Shown one piece after another: positions 25,616 to 33,738 of a DNA stretch of 64,000 bases (positions are counted from its first letter, which is position 1; every line of letters starts with the position of its first letter). Below the pieces are notes generated by a model that was given only the letters and a program-made list of their open reading frames with translations, had not been told where the DNA came from and searched no databases. The translations under genes and the position numbers were made by a program. This DNA comes from Bacillota bacterium. GTDB lineage: Bacteria > Bacillota > Bacilli > Bacillales_A > Planococcaceae. The DNA lies in the NCBI GenBank assembly GCA_023405135.1, contig JAEXYZ010000035.1, forward strand, positions 1-64,000, in the 5' to 3' direction.

Positions 25616-26155
25616 TTATTCTTTATAAATATACCACCAATCTTGGAACATCCCTGTGAGAATCGGCGTATGCTCAAGCATTAGATTTGCTATAATCGAA
25701 CTTCCCATAAAGCTTTGTACTGTTTCAATTGGAACCATTGCCAACACATACATAGCAATAAATAAAAGGAAATAAAATTCAATAAAACATAGACCAGCAC
25801 CAAGAAGTCGATTAATTGAATTTAATATTGGCAAATACGTTAAAAAATCAAAAACTGATCCTAAAATTTGTAATGCTATTTTTACTGCAAAGAAAATTAC
25901 AGCAAAAGCAATAATTCGATAAAATGTTCGATCAACATCTAATGTATCTAAAATAAGTGTCATGGAAGCATCTTCACTAAAACCAGGATAAGGAACCCAT
26001 AAGACAAACTTTTCAGCCAATGGTTTATAATAAATATATGCTACAATTAGCGCAATAAAAAAGCTTGTGAGATGAATAGCCTGCACGATGAAACCGCGTT
26101 TTAACCCTACTAGTAAACTAGCAATGAAGATAATAATTAATAATATGTCTAACAT
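25616..26155 (-). CDS. yshB: CvpA-family membrane protein (YshB)
   Basis: Encodes 179 residues with four membrane segments (LDILLIIIFIASLLVGLKRG, AIHLTSFFIALIVAYIYY, FYRIIAFAVIFFAVKIALQIL, LLGAGLCFIEFYFLLFIAMYVLAMV). The RGF motif after helix 1 is typical of CvpA (colicin V production) proteins. Role in Gram-positives is not established. Five bases separate it from zapA, so they share a message, as in B. subtilis. Confidence 0.9.
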   Translation of the reverse strand: MLDILLIIIFIASLLVGLKRGFIVQAIHLTSFFIALIVAYIYYKPLAEKFVLWVPYPGFSEDASMTLILDTLDVDRTFYRIIAFAVIFFAVKIALQILGSVFDFLTYLPILNSINRLLGAGLCFIEFYFLLFIAMYVLAMVPIETVQSFMGSSIIANLMLEHTPILTGMFQDWWYIYKE

Positions 26156-26160
26156 TTAAT

Positions 26161-26421
26161 TCAACCCTTTAATTTTTTCAATTCTTCTTCGAGTTTTTCA
26201 ACTTGCTTTTTTAATTGTAATAATTCATGTACGGTATTGACAGCTGTTAGTACTGCTAGCTTGGAACTATCTAGTGAAGGATTATGTACATGTATTTCTC
26301 GCATTTTGTCATCTACTATCGATGCAACTAGTCGCATGTGACCTGTAGATTCAGTGCCTACCATTTTATAAGTATGACCATATATTTCCACTGATATTCG
26401 GTTTTTTTCTTGTTCAGCCAA
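26161..26421 (-). CDS. zapA: Cell division protein ZapA
   Basis: Encodes 86 residues from TTG at 26421, with GGGAGGT six bases upstream. Binds and bundles FtsZ at the division ring. The N-terminal globular part is NRISVEIYGHTYKMVGTES...HMRLVASIVDDKMREI; the C-terminal part is a coiled coil (LLQLKKQVEKLEEELKKLKG). Matches family length and locus. Confidence 0.92.
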   Translation of the reverse strand: MAEQEKNRISVEIYGHTYKMVGTESTGHMRLVASIVDDKMREIHVHNPSLDSSKLAVLTAVNTVHELLQLKKQVEKLEEELKKLKG

Positions 26422-26705
26422 AGCAATACCTCCCAAAGCATAAGCAACAAACGCGTTTAATTTCTCTAGTTCACTATAAACAAGCTAATAATTACATAAA
26501 TTTGCACGATTATATATTATTAGAGCATATTTGGAAATTTTATAATACATATCATATCATCTTTAGTTTGCATAGTACAACTACATTAAGGTTACAAATC
26601 CAATACCATCAAGGTTTTCGCAATTTTATTAATTTATCACCTTTGTATAATAACTCATAAAAACGAATATAAATGGGACTAATTATTATTGGTAACGCTA
26701 TTTAA

Positions 26706-27083
26706 GTAGATATTAAAGATTTACTAAGACAATTAGTTTATGACATTTTCGACGACTTGTCGTTGGAAATGTCTCCGCTTTTACAAATAGATAATTTGAA
26801 TAATCAAGAGCAATTAATTACGTTTTTAGATTACTTTTATAAACATCGAAAATTATTTGCTGTTCTCTTTGAGCATCCCGGTTTCAAGAAGAAACTGCAT
26901 ATGATTTTAAAAGATTCAATTATATTACAACGGAAAAGTGAGGAGCTTGATAAAAAGAAAGAAAATTTATCGATGGATATTCTAGCCTCTTCCATACTTG
27001 AGATTATTATGTGGTGGATTACAGACGGAATTCAATTTAGCTCAGAATATATAGCAAACCAAATTATTGAATTATATCGATAA
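26706..27083 (+). pseudogene. Remnant of a TetR-family regulator lacking its DNA-binding domain
   Basis: An open frame runs from just after a TAA at about 26703 to 27083. It reads VDIKDLLRQLVYDIFDDL..., the segment that in TetR proteins follows the helix-turn-helix (FY.HY.DK.DLL), and continues with a C-terminal domain (FLDYFYKHRKLFAVLFEHPGF...). No usable start or ribosome site precedes it, and no helix-turn-helix remains upstream, though NAI-stop-VDIK suggests decay of the preceding motif. A terminator follows. The gene appears N-terminally eroded; the upstream 280 bases to zapA otherwise look empty. Confidence 0.65.
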
Positions 27084-27124
27084 ATATACTACTCATATTT
27101 ATCTAGCTTCAGTTATTATTAAGA

Positions 27125-27170
27125 AAAGCTTGTTACTGCGATAAATTCACTGTAACAAGCTTTGATTTTT
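27125..27170 (+). terminator. Terminator after the TetR remnant
   Basis: AAAGCTTGTTAC pairs with GTAACAAGCTTT (12-bp stem), followed by GATTTTT. Confidence 0.75.
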
Positions 27171-27320
27171 AACATTCAATTCTGATAGCAATTCATTTAA
27201 TACGAACTATTGTAAATAAATGGGAATGACGAATAAAAAGATTCTAAGTATATCGTTTTATTGCATATCATACCATGGAACGCTTTTTTATTTGAATTGA
27301 ACGAAGGAAGGAACGAACCT

Positions 27321-28280
27321 ATGTCGAATGTTGTGTTACAGCTTTCACAAGAAATACAAGACAAAGTAAAATCTTATTATGCATCATCTATTGTAGACCG
27401 TGCTGCACCAGGTGTAGTTTTCGCTGCAAAGCTATCTGATACTGCAATTACTATTTATAAATCAGGAAAAGTAATGTTTCAAGGCATCGGTGCAAAGAGA
27501 GAAGCTAGTCGTTGGGGAGAAGTAAAAATAAAAAGTTCATCAACAACAGCTTTGAATAATGACGGACAAAGGATCCAAACAAAAGGAGATCAGCTTCCCG
27601 ATAACTTTGCAGCAATGTCTGTTATCGGCTCTGATGAAACAGGTACAGGAGATTATTTCGGGCCAGTTACAGTTGCCGCCGTTTACATCCCTCAAGATAA
27701 AATTGAACTGATTACCGAATTAGGTGTAAAAGATTCAAAAATGCTAAATGACACAATTATGAAAAGAATGGCGCCAGATATAATGTCTGTTTGTACCCAT
27801 AGTATTTTAACTTTGCGCAATGAAAAGTATAACGAGCTTCAAGCAAAAGGTTATTCCCAGGGAAAAATTAAAGCTATGTTGCACAATCAATCTTTAAAAC
27901 ATGTTTTAACAAAAATGGCTCCTGCAAAACCAGATTATATTTTAATCGACCAATTTGCAGAACGAACTATATATTATAATCATTTAAAAAATACAAAAGA
28001 AATTGTACGTGAAAATGTTTTATTCTCTACTAAAGCAGAGCAATTACACGTTGCAGTTGCTGCTGCTTCTATACTTGCCCGTTATGCCTTTTTAAACGAA
28101 ATGGATCGATTAGCGGAAGTCGTTGGATTTACACTACAAAAAGGTGCAAGCGGAAAAGTTGATGAGATGGCGGCACGTATTTGGTTAGAGCATGGCGAAG
28201 AAACATTACAATCTATAACAAAATGGCATTTTGCCAATACAGAAAAGGCAAGAAAGCTTGTTATGAAAAAAAGAAAATAA
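27321..28280 (+). CDS. rnhC: Ribonuclease HIII
   Basis: Encodes 319 residues from ATG at 27321 behind GAAGGAAGGAA; an upstream in-frame start lacks a site. Cleaves RNA in RNA-DNA hybrids. The N-terminal TBP-like substrate domain is followed by the catalytic core: VIGSDETGTGDYFGPV (Asp and Glu near 105), GVKDSKML, a conserved Asp in DYILIDQF, and AVAAASILARYAFL. In B. subtilis it adjoins pheT; here 12 kb of catabolic genes intervene. Confidence 0.95.
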   Translation: MSNVVLQLSQEIQDKVKSYYASSIVDRAAPGVVFAAKLSDTAITIYKSGKVMFQGIGAKREASRWGEVKIKSSSTTALNNDGQRIQTKGDQLPDNFAAMSVIGSDETGTGDYFGPVTVAAVYIPQDKIELITELGVKDSKMLNDTIMKRMAPDIMSVCTHSILTLRNEKYNELQAKGYSQGKIKAMLHNQSLKHVLTKMAPAKPDYILIDQFAERTIYYNHLKNTKEIVRENVLFSTKAEQLHVAVAAASILARYAFLNEMDRLAEVVGFTLQKGASGKVDEMAARIWLEHGEETLQSITKWHFANTEKARKLVMKKRK

Positions 28281-28322
28281 AAAATGTATGGGACGTAAGC
28301 ATACGTTCCATACATTTTTTAT
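28277..28322. terminator. Convergent terminator rnhC / catabolic cluster
   Basis: AAAAATGTATGGGACGTA pairs with TACGTTCCATACATTTTTT around AGCA. It lies between the rnhC stop and the convergent BFD gene and works in both directions. Confidence 0.85.
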
Positions 28323-28327
28323 TCATT

Positions 28328-28582
28328 TTATAAATCACCCATTGGAATAGGTCTTACTGGAGCTTGCGCCTTTTGTAATTGAGATAACGAATTAGCTCCT
28401 ACCTTTTCTTTTAAAATATCTCTTACAATCGGCTGACATGTTCTTCCTTGACAGTGCCCCATTCCAATGCGGTTTCTTTTTTTAATTCCTTGAAAACTTC
28501 TAGCTCCTTCATCGATTGCTTGAAGTATTTCCTCAAGAAAAACACCTTCACAACGGCAAATACATATTTTTTCCAAAATCAT
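28328..28582 (-). CDS. BFD-like [2Fe-2S] ferredoxin subunit of an amine/imino-acid dehydrogenase
   Basis: Encodes 84 residues. The start ATG at 28582 overlaps the stop of the upstream flavoprotein (ATGA), so translation is coupled. Four cysteines in the BFD pattern: CRC near the N-terminus (ICICRCEG) and GMGHCQGRTCQPIV later. In many proteobacterial HcnB/hydroxyproline-dehydrogenase alpha subunits this domain is fused to the C-terminus of the flavoprotein; here it is a separate chain. Likely passes electrons between flavins. Confidence 0.8.
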   Translation of the reverse strand: MILEKICICRCEGVFLEEILQAIDEGARSFQGIKKRNRIGMGHCQGRTCQPIVRDILKEKVGANSLSQLQKAQAPVRPIPMGDL

Positions 28583-29796
28583 CTTTCTCCTAACTTGATG
28601 GAATAAGCCTCCCACTTTTCATCCATAATTTCTCTTCCCATTTTTATATTTGGAAGAAATGAAATTGGAGAAGATTTTCTAGCACTCTCTACTTCATTAA
28701 ACGCCCTTTGTACTTGTTGCTCATTTACTATTTTTATATCATGCAATAAACTAAATGCTGCAAGTTTACCTTGAGCCATCGCAACCTTTGCCCCTTCGAT
28801 ACCTGTAATATTTCCAGCTACATAGACTCCTTCAACAGATGTTTTTAAATATTTATTATGTAATGGAACGATACCACCTAATTGTGGAATATCAACAAGT
28901 ATACAGTTCGCTACTTGTGATAAGTCTACTAAAGGTAAAAGACCACCAGATAAACAAACTGTATCTACTTCAAGCTCTGCTATCACACTCGAAGGATTAC
29001 CATCGATTGATAGATTACTTACAGTAACACTTTCTACTTCCTTTTGGCCGTTGATTTGGGTAACTGCTTTCCTTAAATAAAGAGGAACTCCCATAATTTG
29101 AATGAAATTAAATTTTAATAATCTCAACATTAATTTTTTTATTTTCCCTTTAACAATCTTTCCACCTATTCGAAAAAAGTAATTGGGGGACATATTAACG
29201 ACCATTAGCAGTTGCTCTAATACCTTTTCTGGATTACTTTTCTCTCTCGTCAACAATGAAGGTGGTGGTAGCATCATTCCAACTACATGAACTCCTGCTT
29301 TTTTCATTTCTAATGCAACTGAAATCGAAAGTGGATCAATCCCTACAAATAGGACTCGATTACCAATTTTGACGTGATGTAAATTTGTAAAAGTTTGCGC
29401 CGCTCCTACTGCTACTACCCCTACCTTTTGCCAGCCTGGTATAGGAAGTGCTTTTTCAATTGCCCCCGTCGCTAAAATAATTGCTTTAGCATCAATTTCT
29501 TTTATTTTGCTATTTGATAAATAAATAGTATTAGATTCAATTTTCCATACAGTTGTATTACAAAGAATTGTAACATTTAAAGTTAACGCTTCATCTGTCA
29601 AATGATTTGCTATTTCCTTTCCGTCCCACAACTGTTGTTTCTCCGATTTAGTATCCTTATACAACTGCCCTAATAACCGACCACCTGAACGATAATATTC
29701 GTCAATGACAACAACCTTCAAGTCATATTTTGCAAGTTCAATGGACGCCATAAGTCCAGCAGGTCCAGCACCAACAACAACTACATCTGCTTTCAT
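28579..29796 (-). CDS. HcnB-like FAD/NAD(P) oxidoreductase, alpha subunit of an amine/imino-acid dehydrogenase
   Basis: Encodes 405 residues. N-terminal FAD motif VVVGAGPAGLMASIELA (5-21), internal ATG-box LATGAIEKALPIPGW, a second nucleotide-binding stretch GNRVLFVGIDPLSISVALEMKKAG, and the C-terminal VYVAGNITGIEGAKVAMAQGKLAA. Similar in layout to alpha subunits of opine oxidase, hydrogen cyanide synthase and D-hydroxyproline dehydrogenase. It sits between the small 2Fe-2S gene and the free BFD gene in one operon. The substrate oxidised by the complex cannot be told from sequence alone. Confidence 0.82.
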   Translation of the reverse strand: MKADVVVVGAGPAGLMASIELAKYDLKVVVIDEYYRSGGRLLGQLYKDTKSEKQQLWDGKEIANHLTDEALTLNVTILCNTTVWKIESNTIYLSNSKIKEIDAKAIILATGAIEKALPIPGWQKVGVVAVGAAQTFTNLHHVKIGNRVLFVGIDPLSISVALEMKKAGVHVVGMMLPPPSLLTREKSNPEKVLEQLLMVVNMSPNYFFRIGGKIVKGKIKKLMLRLLKFNFIQIMGVPLYLRKAVTQINGQKEVESVTVSNLSIDGNPSSVIAELEVDTVCLSGGLLPLVDLSQVANCILVDIPQLGGIVPLHNKYLKTSVEGVYVAGNITGIEGAKVAMAQGKLAAFSLLHDIKIVNEQQVQRAFNEVESARKSSPISFLPNIKMGREIMDEKWEAYSIKLGER

Positions 29797-29823
29797 TTAG
29801 ATAAAGCTCCTAAAGTCATTTTC

Positions 29824-30084
29824 TCATTCACTTGTAATGTCCATATTTTCTTCTAAACATGTCAAACAAGTTCGGACATTACGCTTTTGATTAATCGTTG
29901 CTCGACATTCATAACAATGTCCAATACCACAGTAAATTCCCCTAGGCTCACCGGTTACTGCACATGTTCGAATGGCACGAATTCCATTAGCCATTAAAGC
30001 TGCCGCAATTGGTTGCCCTTCTATCCCCTTTAATCGCTTCCCATTAAAAGTAAAAGAAATTTCCTTTTTTTGAAGATTGGACAT
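29824..30084 (-). CDS. Small [2Fe-2S] subunit (HcnA/Fer2_4-like)
   Basis: Encodes 86 residues. ISFTFNGKRLKGIEGQPIAAALMANGIRAIRTC opens a plant-type ferredoxin fold; further cysteines in GIYCGIGHCYECRATIN and RTCLTCLEE complete the set. This pattern (TC...RG.yCGiG.C.eC) is the gamma subunit of multi-subunit proline, hydroxyproline or opine dehydrogenases. It lies 30 bases after the DadA-like gene and 27 before the HcnB-like gene. Confidence 0.85.
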   Translation of the reverse strand: MSNLQKKEISFTFNGKRLKGIEGQPIAAALMANGIRAIRTCAVTGEPRGIYCGIGHCYECRATINQKRNVRTCLTCLEENMDITSE

Positions 30085-30114
30085 GCGGAACTCCTCGTAT
30101 TATGAGATATTATT

Positions 30115-31272
30115 TTAAGATAACGTATTTTCTGAAAACCGCGCAAAACTAAATGGCGATAAATCAACTTCAACTTGTTGATTCGTAATCAACTCCGCCA
30201 TTAACTTACCTGTGACAGGTGCTAAAGCTACACCATCTCCTTCATGTCCCGCTGCAATATATAATCCTTCAACAAACGGAATTTCTCCAAGTATCGGCAT
30301 ATTGTCTGGAGTATATGGGCGAAAACCAGCAAAAGAACGAATTAAATGCGCATTTTCTAAACATGGGAATGCTCTTATTGCCTGTTTTGCAATTTCTCGA
30401 ATAATTTCTGTTTTAATAGACTGATCAAAACCGACAAACTCCCTTGATCCACCAATGAGCAACGTGCCACTTTTTGTTTGACTTATAGCAAGACCAATTC
30501 CATAAGGTATAGGAGTTCGTTCTTTTTGCAATTTTGATAATATATAGGATCCACTCAACATGTTACAATCAATTATTTTTGGTAATTTCTCCGTTACCAA
30601 CACAATGCCCTTCCGTGGAATAATTGGAACATCAAGTTGAATCCTACTTAAAATATTTTTTGTCCATGCACCACTACAAATGACAACAGTATCTGCATGG
30701 ATTTTTCCATGAGTTGTTTGAACTCCTATTATTTTGTCGTTCACTATAACTAAATCAAGTACTTCACAATTCAATTGAAGTATTGCATTATTTTTATAAG
30801 CAGCCTTTGCAAAAGCAAAGGCCATATGCATTGGGTTAATTTCCGCATCTTCATCACACCATGAAGCAGCAATAATTTTCTTAGAAAGATACGGATTCTT
30901 TTTTCTCACTTCATCACCAGTTAATATTTCTACATTTAATCCGATTGAATTTTGTTTCTCCACCATTTCTTGTAAAACATTAAGATCTTGTTCATTATCA
31001 ATTAAAATCATCCCGCCACCTTGACGGTATTCCAAATCTTGCTGTAATTCTCTTTCTAATTCTTTATAAAGCATTGCACTTTGTATAGCTAGATCTAGCG
31101 CGGGTCCTATTTTCTTGGACTGTAACATAATCGCTTTGTCGCAAGCTCCGGAAGAACCGGCTGCAATATCTTTCGCATCAATAAGAACAACCTCGACATT
31201 CTTTTTAGATAAGTAATATGCTACGGAAGTTCCAATAATCCCTGCACCGATGACGATGACTTTTCGTTTCAA
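30115..31272 (-). CDS. DadA-like FAD-dependent D-amino/imino-acid dehydrogenase, beta subunit
   Basis: Encodes 385 residues from TTG at 31272 (GGAGG eight bases upstream; an in-frame ATG 15 bases earlier has no site). DAO family: VIVIGAGIIGTSVAYYLSKKNVEVVLID at the N-terminus, GSSGACDKAIMLQ flavin contact, central antiparallel sheet, and C-terminal HLIRSFAGFRPYTPDNMPILG...YIAAGHEGDGVALAPVTGKL. This is the catalytic subunit of the predicted heteromer. Substrate candidates from family relatives: D-hydroxyproline, L-proline, sarcosine, glycine-like amines or opines. No hydroxyproline epimerase or deaminase gene is present nearby. Confidence 0.82.
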   Translation of the reverse strand: MKRKVIVIGAGIIGTSVAYYLSKKNVEVVLIDAKDIAAGSSGACDKAIMLQSKKIGPALDLAIQSAMLYKELERELQQDLEYRQGGGMILIDNEQDLNVLQEMVEKQNSIGLNVEILTGDEVRKKNPYLSKKIIAASWCDEDAEINPMHMAFAFAKAAYKNNAILQLNCEVLDLVIVNDKIIGVQTTHGKIHADTVVICSGAWTKNILSRIQLDVPIIPRKGIVLVTEKLPKIIDCNMLSGSYILSKLQKERTPIPYGIGLAISQTKSGTLLIGGSREFVGFDQSIKTEIIREIAKQAIRAFPCLENAHLIRSFAGFRPYTPDNMPILGEIPFVEGLYIAAGHEGDGVALAPVTGKLMAELITNQQVEVDLSPFSFARFSENTLS

Positions 31273-31321
31273 GTAGTAACCCTCCATCGATACATAAAAT
31301 AATTACTATTTCTTCGTTATA

Positions 31322-32755
31322 TTATGCATTTCCAACTTCTATCGTTCTATTTGAATCTGTTTTATTTGGAAGGATTAAAGAAACAATGATAGTTAGTAGT
31401 GCTGAAATGAATACACCCCATAGAATTCCAAATACAACAGAGATAATAGCGCCAGATAGTAAACCGATTCGCCCTCCCCAAACTGAAACTTTACTATTTT
31501 GAGAACCCATTTCAAAACGCTCTGTTTTTCGCGCTTTCCATAAAAGGCCCACAATCAATACAGGTACTACTCCCCCACCTGTCATTGTATAAGCAAATGA
31601 GAATAAACTGATGATCGATTCTGAATAAACAGCAGCAGTAATCGAAAAAATGCCAACGATGACTACTAACCATTTAGAAATAATGATTAACGATTTGTCC
31701 TTTACTTCCTTTTTAAATGGAATAATAAGGTCATTCACAATAACGATAGCTGCTGAATGTAATTGGGAAGATGCGCTTGAAATAGCTGCTAAGAAAATTA
31801 AAATGAAGAATAACAATGCAACTAATTGGGTCATTTCGTTTAAAATTAACCACGAAATCGCATTTTCTGATTCAATATTTGGATTAATTGCTTTCACAAT
31901 CATTCCAGAAACAGAGGCTAAAATAGTGAAGATACTAGCAACAATACCACTATAAAACATTGCTCTGCTTGCCGCTTTTGGATTATCCGCTGCAAAACAT
32001 CTTTGCCAGTATACTTGTGCTGCTAAAATACCAAAACATCCTGTAATAAGTAATGTTAATACTTCCCAACCTGAAATATTGAATTGCGTTAAAGAACTCG
32101 CTCCTACTTCAGCCAACATTGATTTTAACTCTATATAACTAAAATTAATTTTTGCGTAAACCTTTATATAAAACCAAATTGCAAGTCCAAACAAAAACAC
32201 ACCTTGTATAAAATCAGTCCACACTACCGAATACATGCCGCCAATTGTTGTGTAAATAATAAATACAGCAGAGAAGAAAAAGATGAGAGGTATAGGATCT
32301 GCACCTGTAAATACGGAGAATAACTGTCCCATTCCTTTTGCTTGCCCACCAATCCATGCAATCATAATAGCTGAGGTTAACATTCCAACTATAGCTCTTG
32401 CTACTTTATCTCTTAAAATTAAATCATTCAAAAGCTCTGCAATACTTTTATAAGTAAAGCGTGCTGCAAAGCCTGCAAAAAGCAAGGCAAACAATATTTT
32501 AGACCCTTGCTCACCGATAATAAATGGGATATTAGCAACCCCTATTTCAAATCCTTTTGAAGAATGACCAACAAAATTCCCAACACCCATGATTGTTGCA
32601 AAATCCGTAAATAAAATTAAGAAAAACGGAAGGGTACCGCCGGCAATGGCGAAATGTAAAAAGCTTTCACTCGACTTCTTTCTAAACTTCAAAGACATTC
32701 CAATAAAAAATAAACTTAAAGCAATAGTGACAATCCATGTCCACGTTGCTAACAC
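31322..32755 (-). CDS. Sodium:solute symporter (SSS family)
   Basis: Encodes 477 residues from GTG behind AAGGGGG. About 13 hydrophobic helices; the sequence MGVGNFVGHSSKGFE in helix 2 and GGQAKGMGQLFSVFTG, TTIGGMYSVVWTDFIQGVFLFGLAIWF in the core are typical of SSS carriers related to PutP and pantothenate transporters. It immediately precedes the dehydrogenase subunits in the same operon and likely imports their substrate, probably a small zwitterion such as a proline analogue. That substrate is inference. Confidence 0.85.
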   Translation of the reverse strand: MLATWTWIVTIALSLFFIGMSLKFRKKSSESFLHFAIAGGTLPFFLILFTDFATIMGVGNFVGHSSKGFEIGVANIPFIIGEQGSKILFALLFAGFAARFTYKSIAELLNDLILRDKVARAIVGMLTSAIMIAWIGGQAKGMGQLFSVFTGADPIPLIFFFSAVFIIYTTIGGMYSVVWTDFIQGVFLFGLAIWFYIKVYAKINFSYIELKSMLAEVGASSLTQFNISGWEVLTLLITGCFGILAAQVYWQRCFAADNPKAASRAMFYSGIVASIFTILASVSGMIVKAINPNIESENAISWLILNEMTQLVALLFFILIFLAAISSASSQLHSAAIVIVNDLIIPFKKEVKDKSLIIISKWLVVIVGIFSITAAVYSESIISLFSFAYTMTGGGVVPVLIVGLLWKARKTERFEMGSQNSKVSVWGGRIGLLSGAIISVVFGILWGVFISALLTIIVSLILPNKTDSNRTIEVGNA

Positions 32756-32832
32756 TAAATTCCCCCTTTTTTAATAGTTATTTAATTCTTATGTGAAGCT
32801 TTTATATTTTATAAAAACTAATATACATAAAA

Positions 32833-32872
32833 AACCATACTATCAATCAAAAAACTCACTGATAGTATGGTT
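32833..32872 (-). terminator. Terminator of the isochorismatase-family gene
   Basis: AACCATACTATCA pairs with TGATAGTATGGTT (13-bp stem). It lies 16 bases after the gene stop, so the hydrolase is a separate unit from the symporter operon. Confidence 0.75.
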
Positions 32873-32887
32873 ATGAACAATCTACTT

Positions 32888-33427
32888 TTATTTTATTAAT
32901 TTACTAATCGCTTTAAATGTATCCCCTTTTGCAATTTGAACCATTTCTAATAACGCCATTTCAACACTCGTTACTTTTGCACCGAGCTGAACCATTTTTT
33001 GAAGTCCGATTTCACGATTCAATGCAGTTCTCGATGAAACACAATCTACTAGCACCTCTACTTCATAGCCCTTTTGCAATAAGTGGGCGGCAGTTTGATA
33101 AACACAAATATGTGATTCAATTCCTGCCAGCAACACTTTTTTGCGACCTGTCTCTTCTAATCGAGCAACAAACTCTGGTGTGTCATAAGCGCTAAATGTA
33201 ATTTTTTCTATAGGTTGTAAATCAGTTAAATGCTGTGCAATTTGTTCAACAGTTGGACCAAGCCCTTTTGGATATTGCTCGAGCCATAAAACTGGCAATC
33301 CTAATGTGCGCACCCCTTCTGTCACCTTCTCAATATTGTTAATAACAAATTCACTGTTATCTACTATTTGTGCTAATTTCCCTTGAATATCAATTAAAAC
33401 AAGTACCGTATCATTTGAATTAAGCAT
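32888..33427 (-). CDS. Isochorismatase-family cysteine hydrolase (YcaC-like)
   Basis: Encodes 179 residues from ATG at 33427 with AAGGGG 8 bases upstream. Catalytic Asp in VLVLIDIQGKL (about residue 13), and the nucleophile Cys in AGIESHICVYQTAAHLLQKG (about 108), with the cis-peptide region before it. The family hydrolyses amides or isochorismate-like esters; YcaC itself has no agreed substrate. Flanked by terminators on both sides, so it is transcribed alone within the catabolic insertion. Possibly releases ammonia from an amide intermediate, which is a guess. Confidence 0.8.
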   Translation of the reverse strand: MLNSNDTVLVLIDIQGKLAQIVDNSEFVINNIEKVTEGVRTLGLPVLWLEQYPKGLGPTVEQIAQHLTDLQPIEKITFSAYDTPEFVARLEETGRKKVLLAGIESHICVYQTAAHLLQKGYEVEVLVDCVSSRTALNREIGLQKMVQLGAKVTSVEMALLEMVQIAKGDTFKAISKLIK

Positions 33428-33738
33428 TATTAAACCCCTTTTCTGAAAAATTCCCTGACCATATAACATTCTAGAAAAAAACATTATTTCCTTCTTTATA
33501 TGTAGAATTTCTTTATTTCCTAGATTATTAAACTTATTTTTTAAAGCTATAAAAAAATAAGCTGTCCATTTTCAGAACAGCATAACTTCTATTCTACATA
33601 ATGTCAATTTAATTGGCGTGCTCCTGCGGTTACTCGTCGCATTGGTACTCCTATTGTAGTCGCATTGGAAACATTGAAGCATCAGGGGCCGTCTTTATAT
33701 AATTAAGCCGTCCCCTTCCTAATGTATAAAAAGTGTCT
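33428..33738. other. Intergenic region between hydrolase and tct operon
   Basis: Contains two stem-loops on the minus strand: GCTGTTCTGAAAATGGACAGC followed by TTATTTTTTT (33558-33586), a good terminator for the tct operon, and a weaker GGGGACGGC...GACGGCCCC stem (33686-33716). A 10-base direct repeat GTCGCATTGG occurs at about 33637 and 33659. No ORF is seen. Confidence 0.6.
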
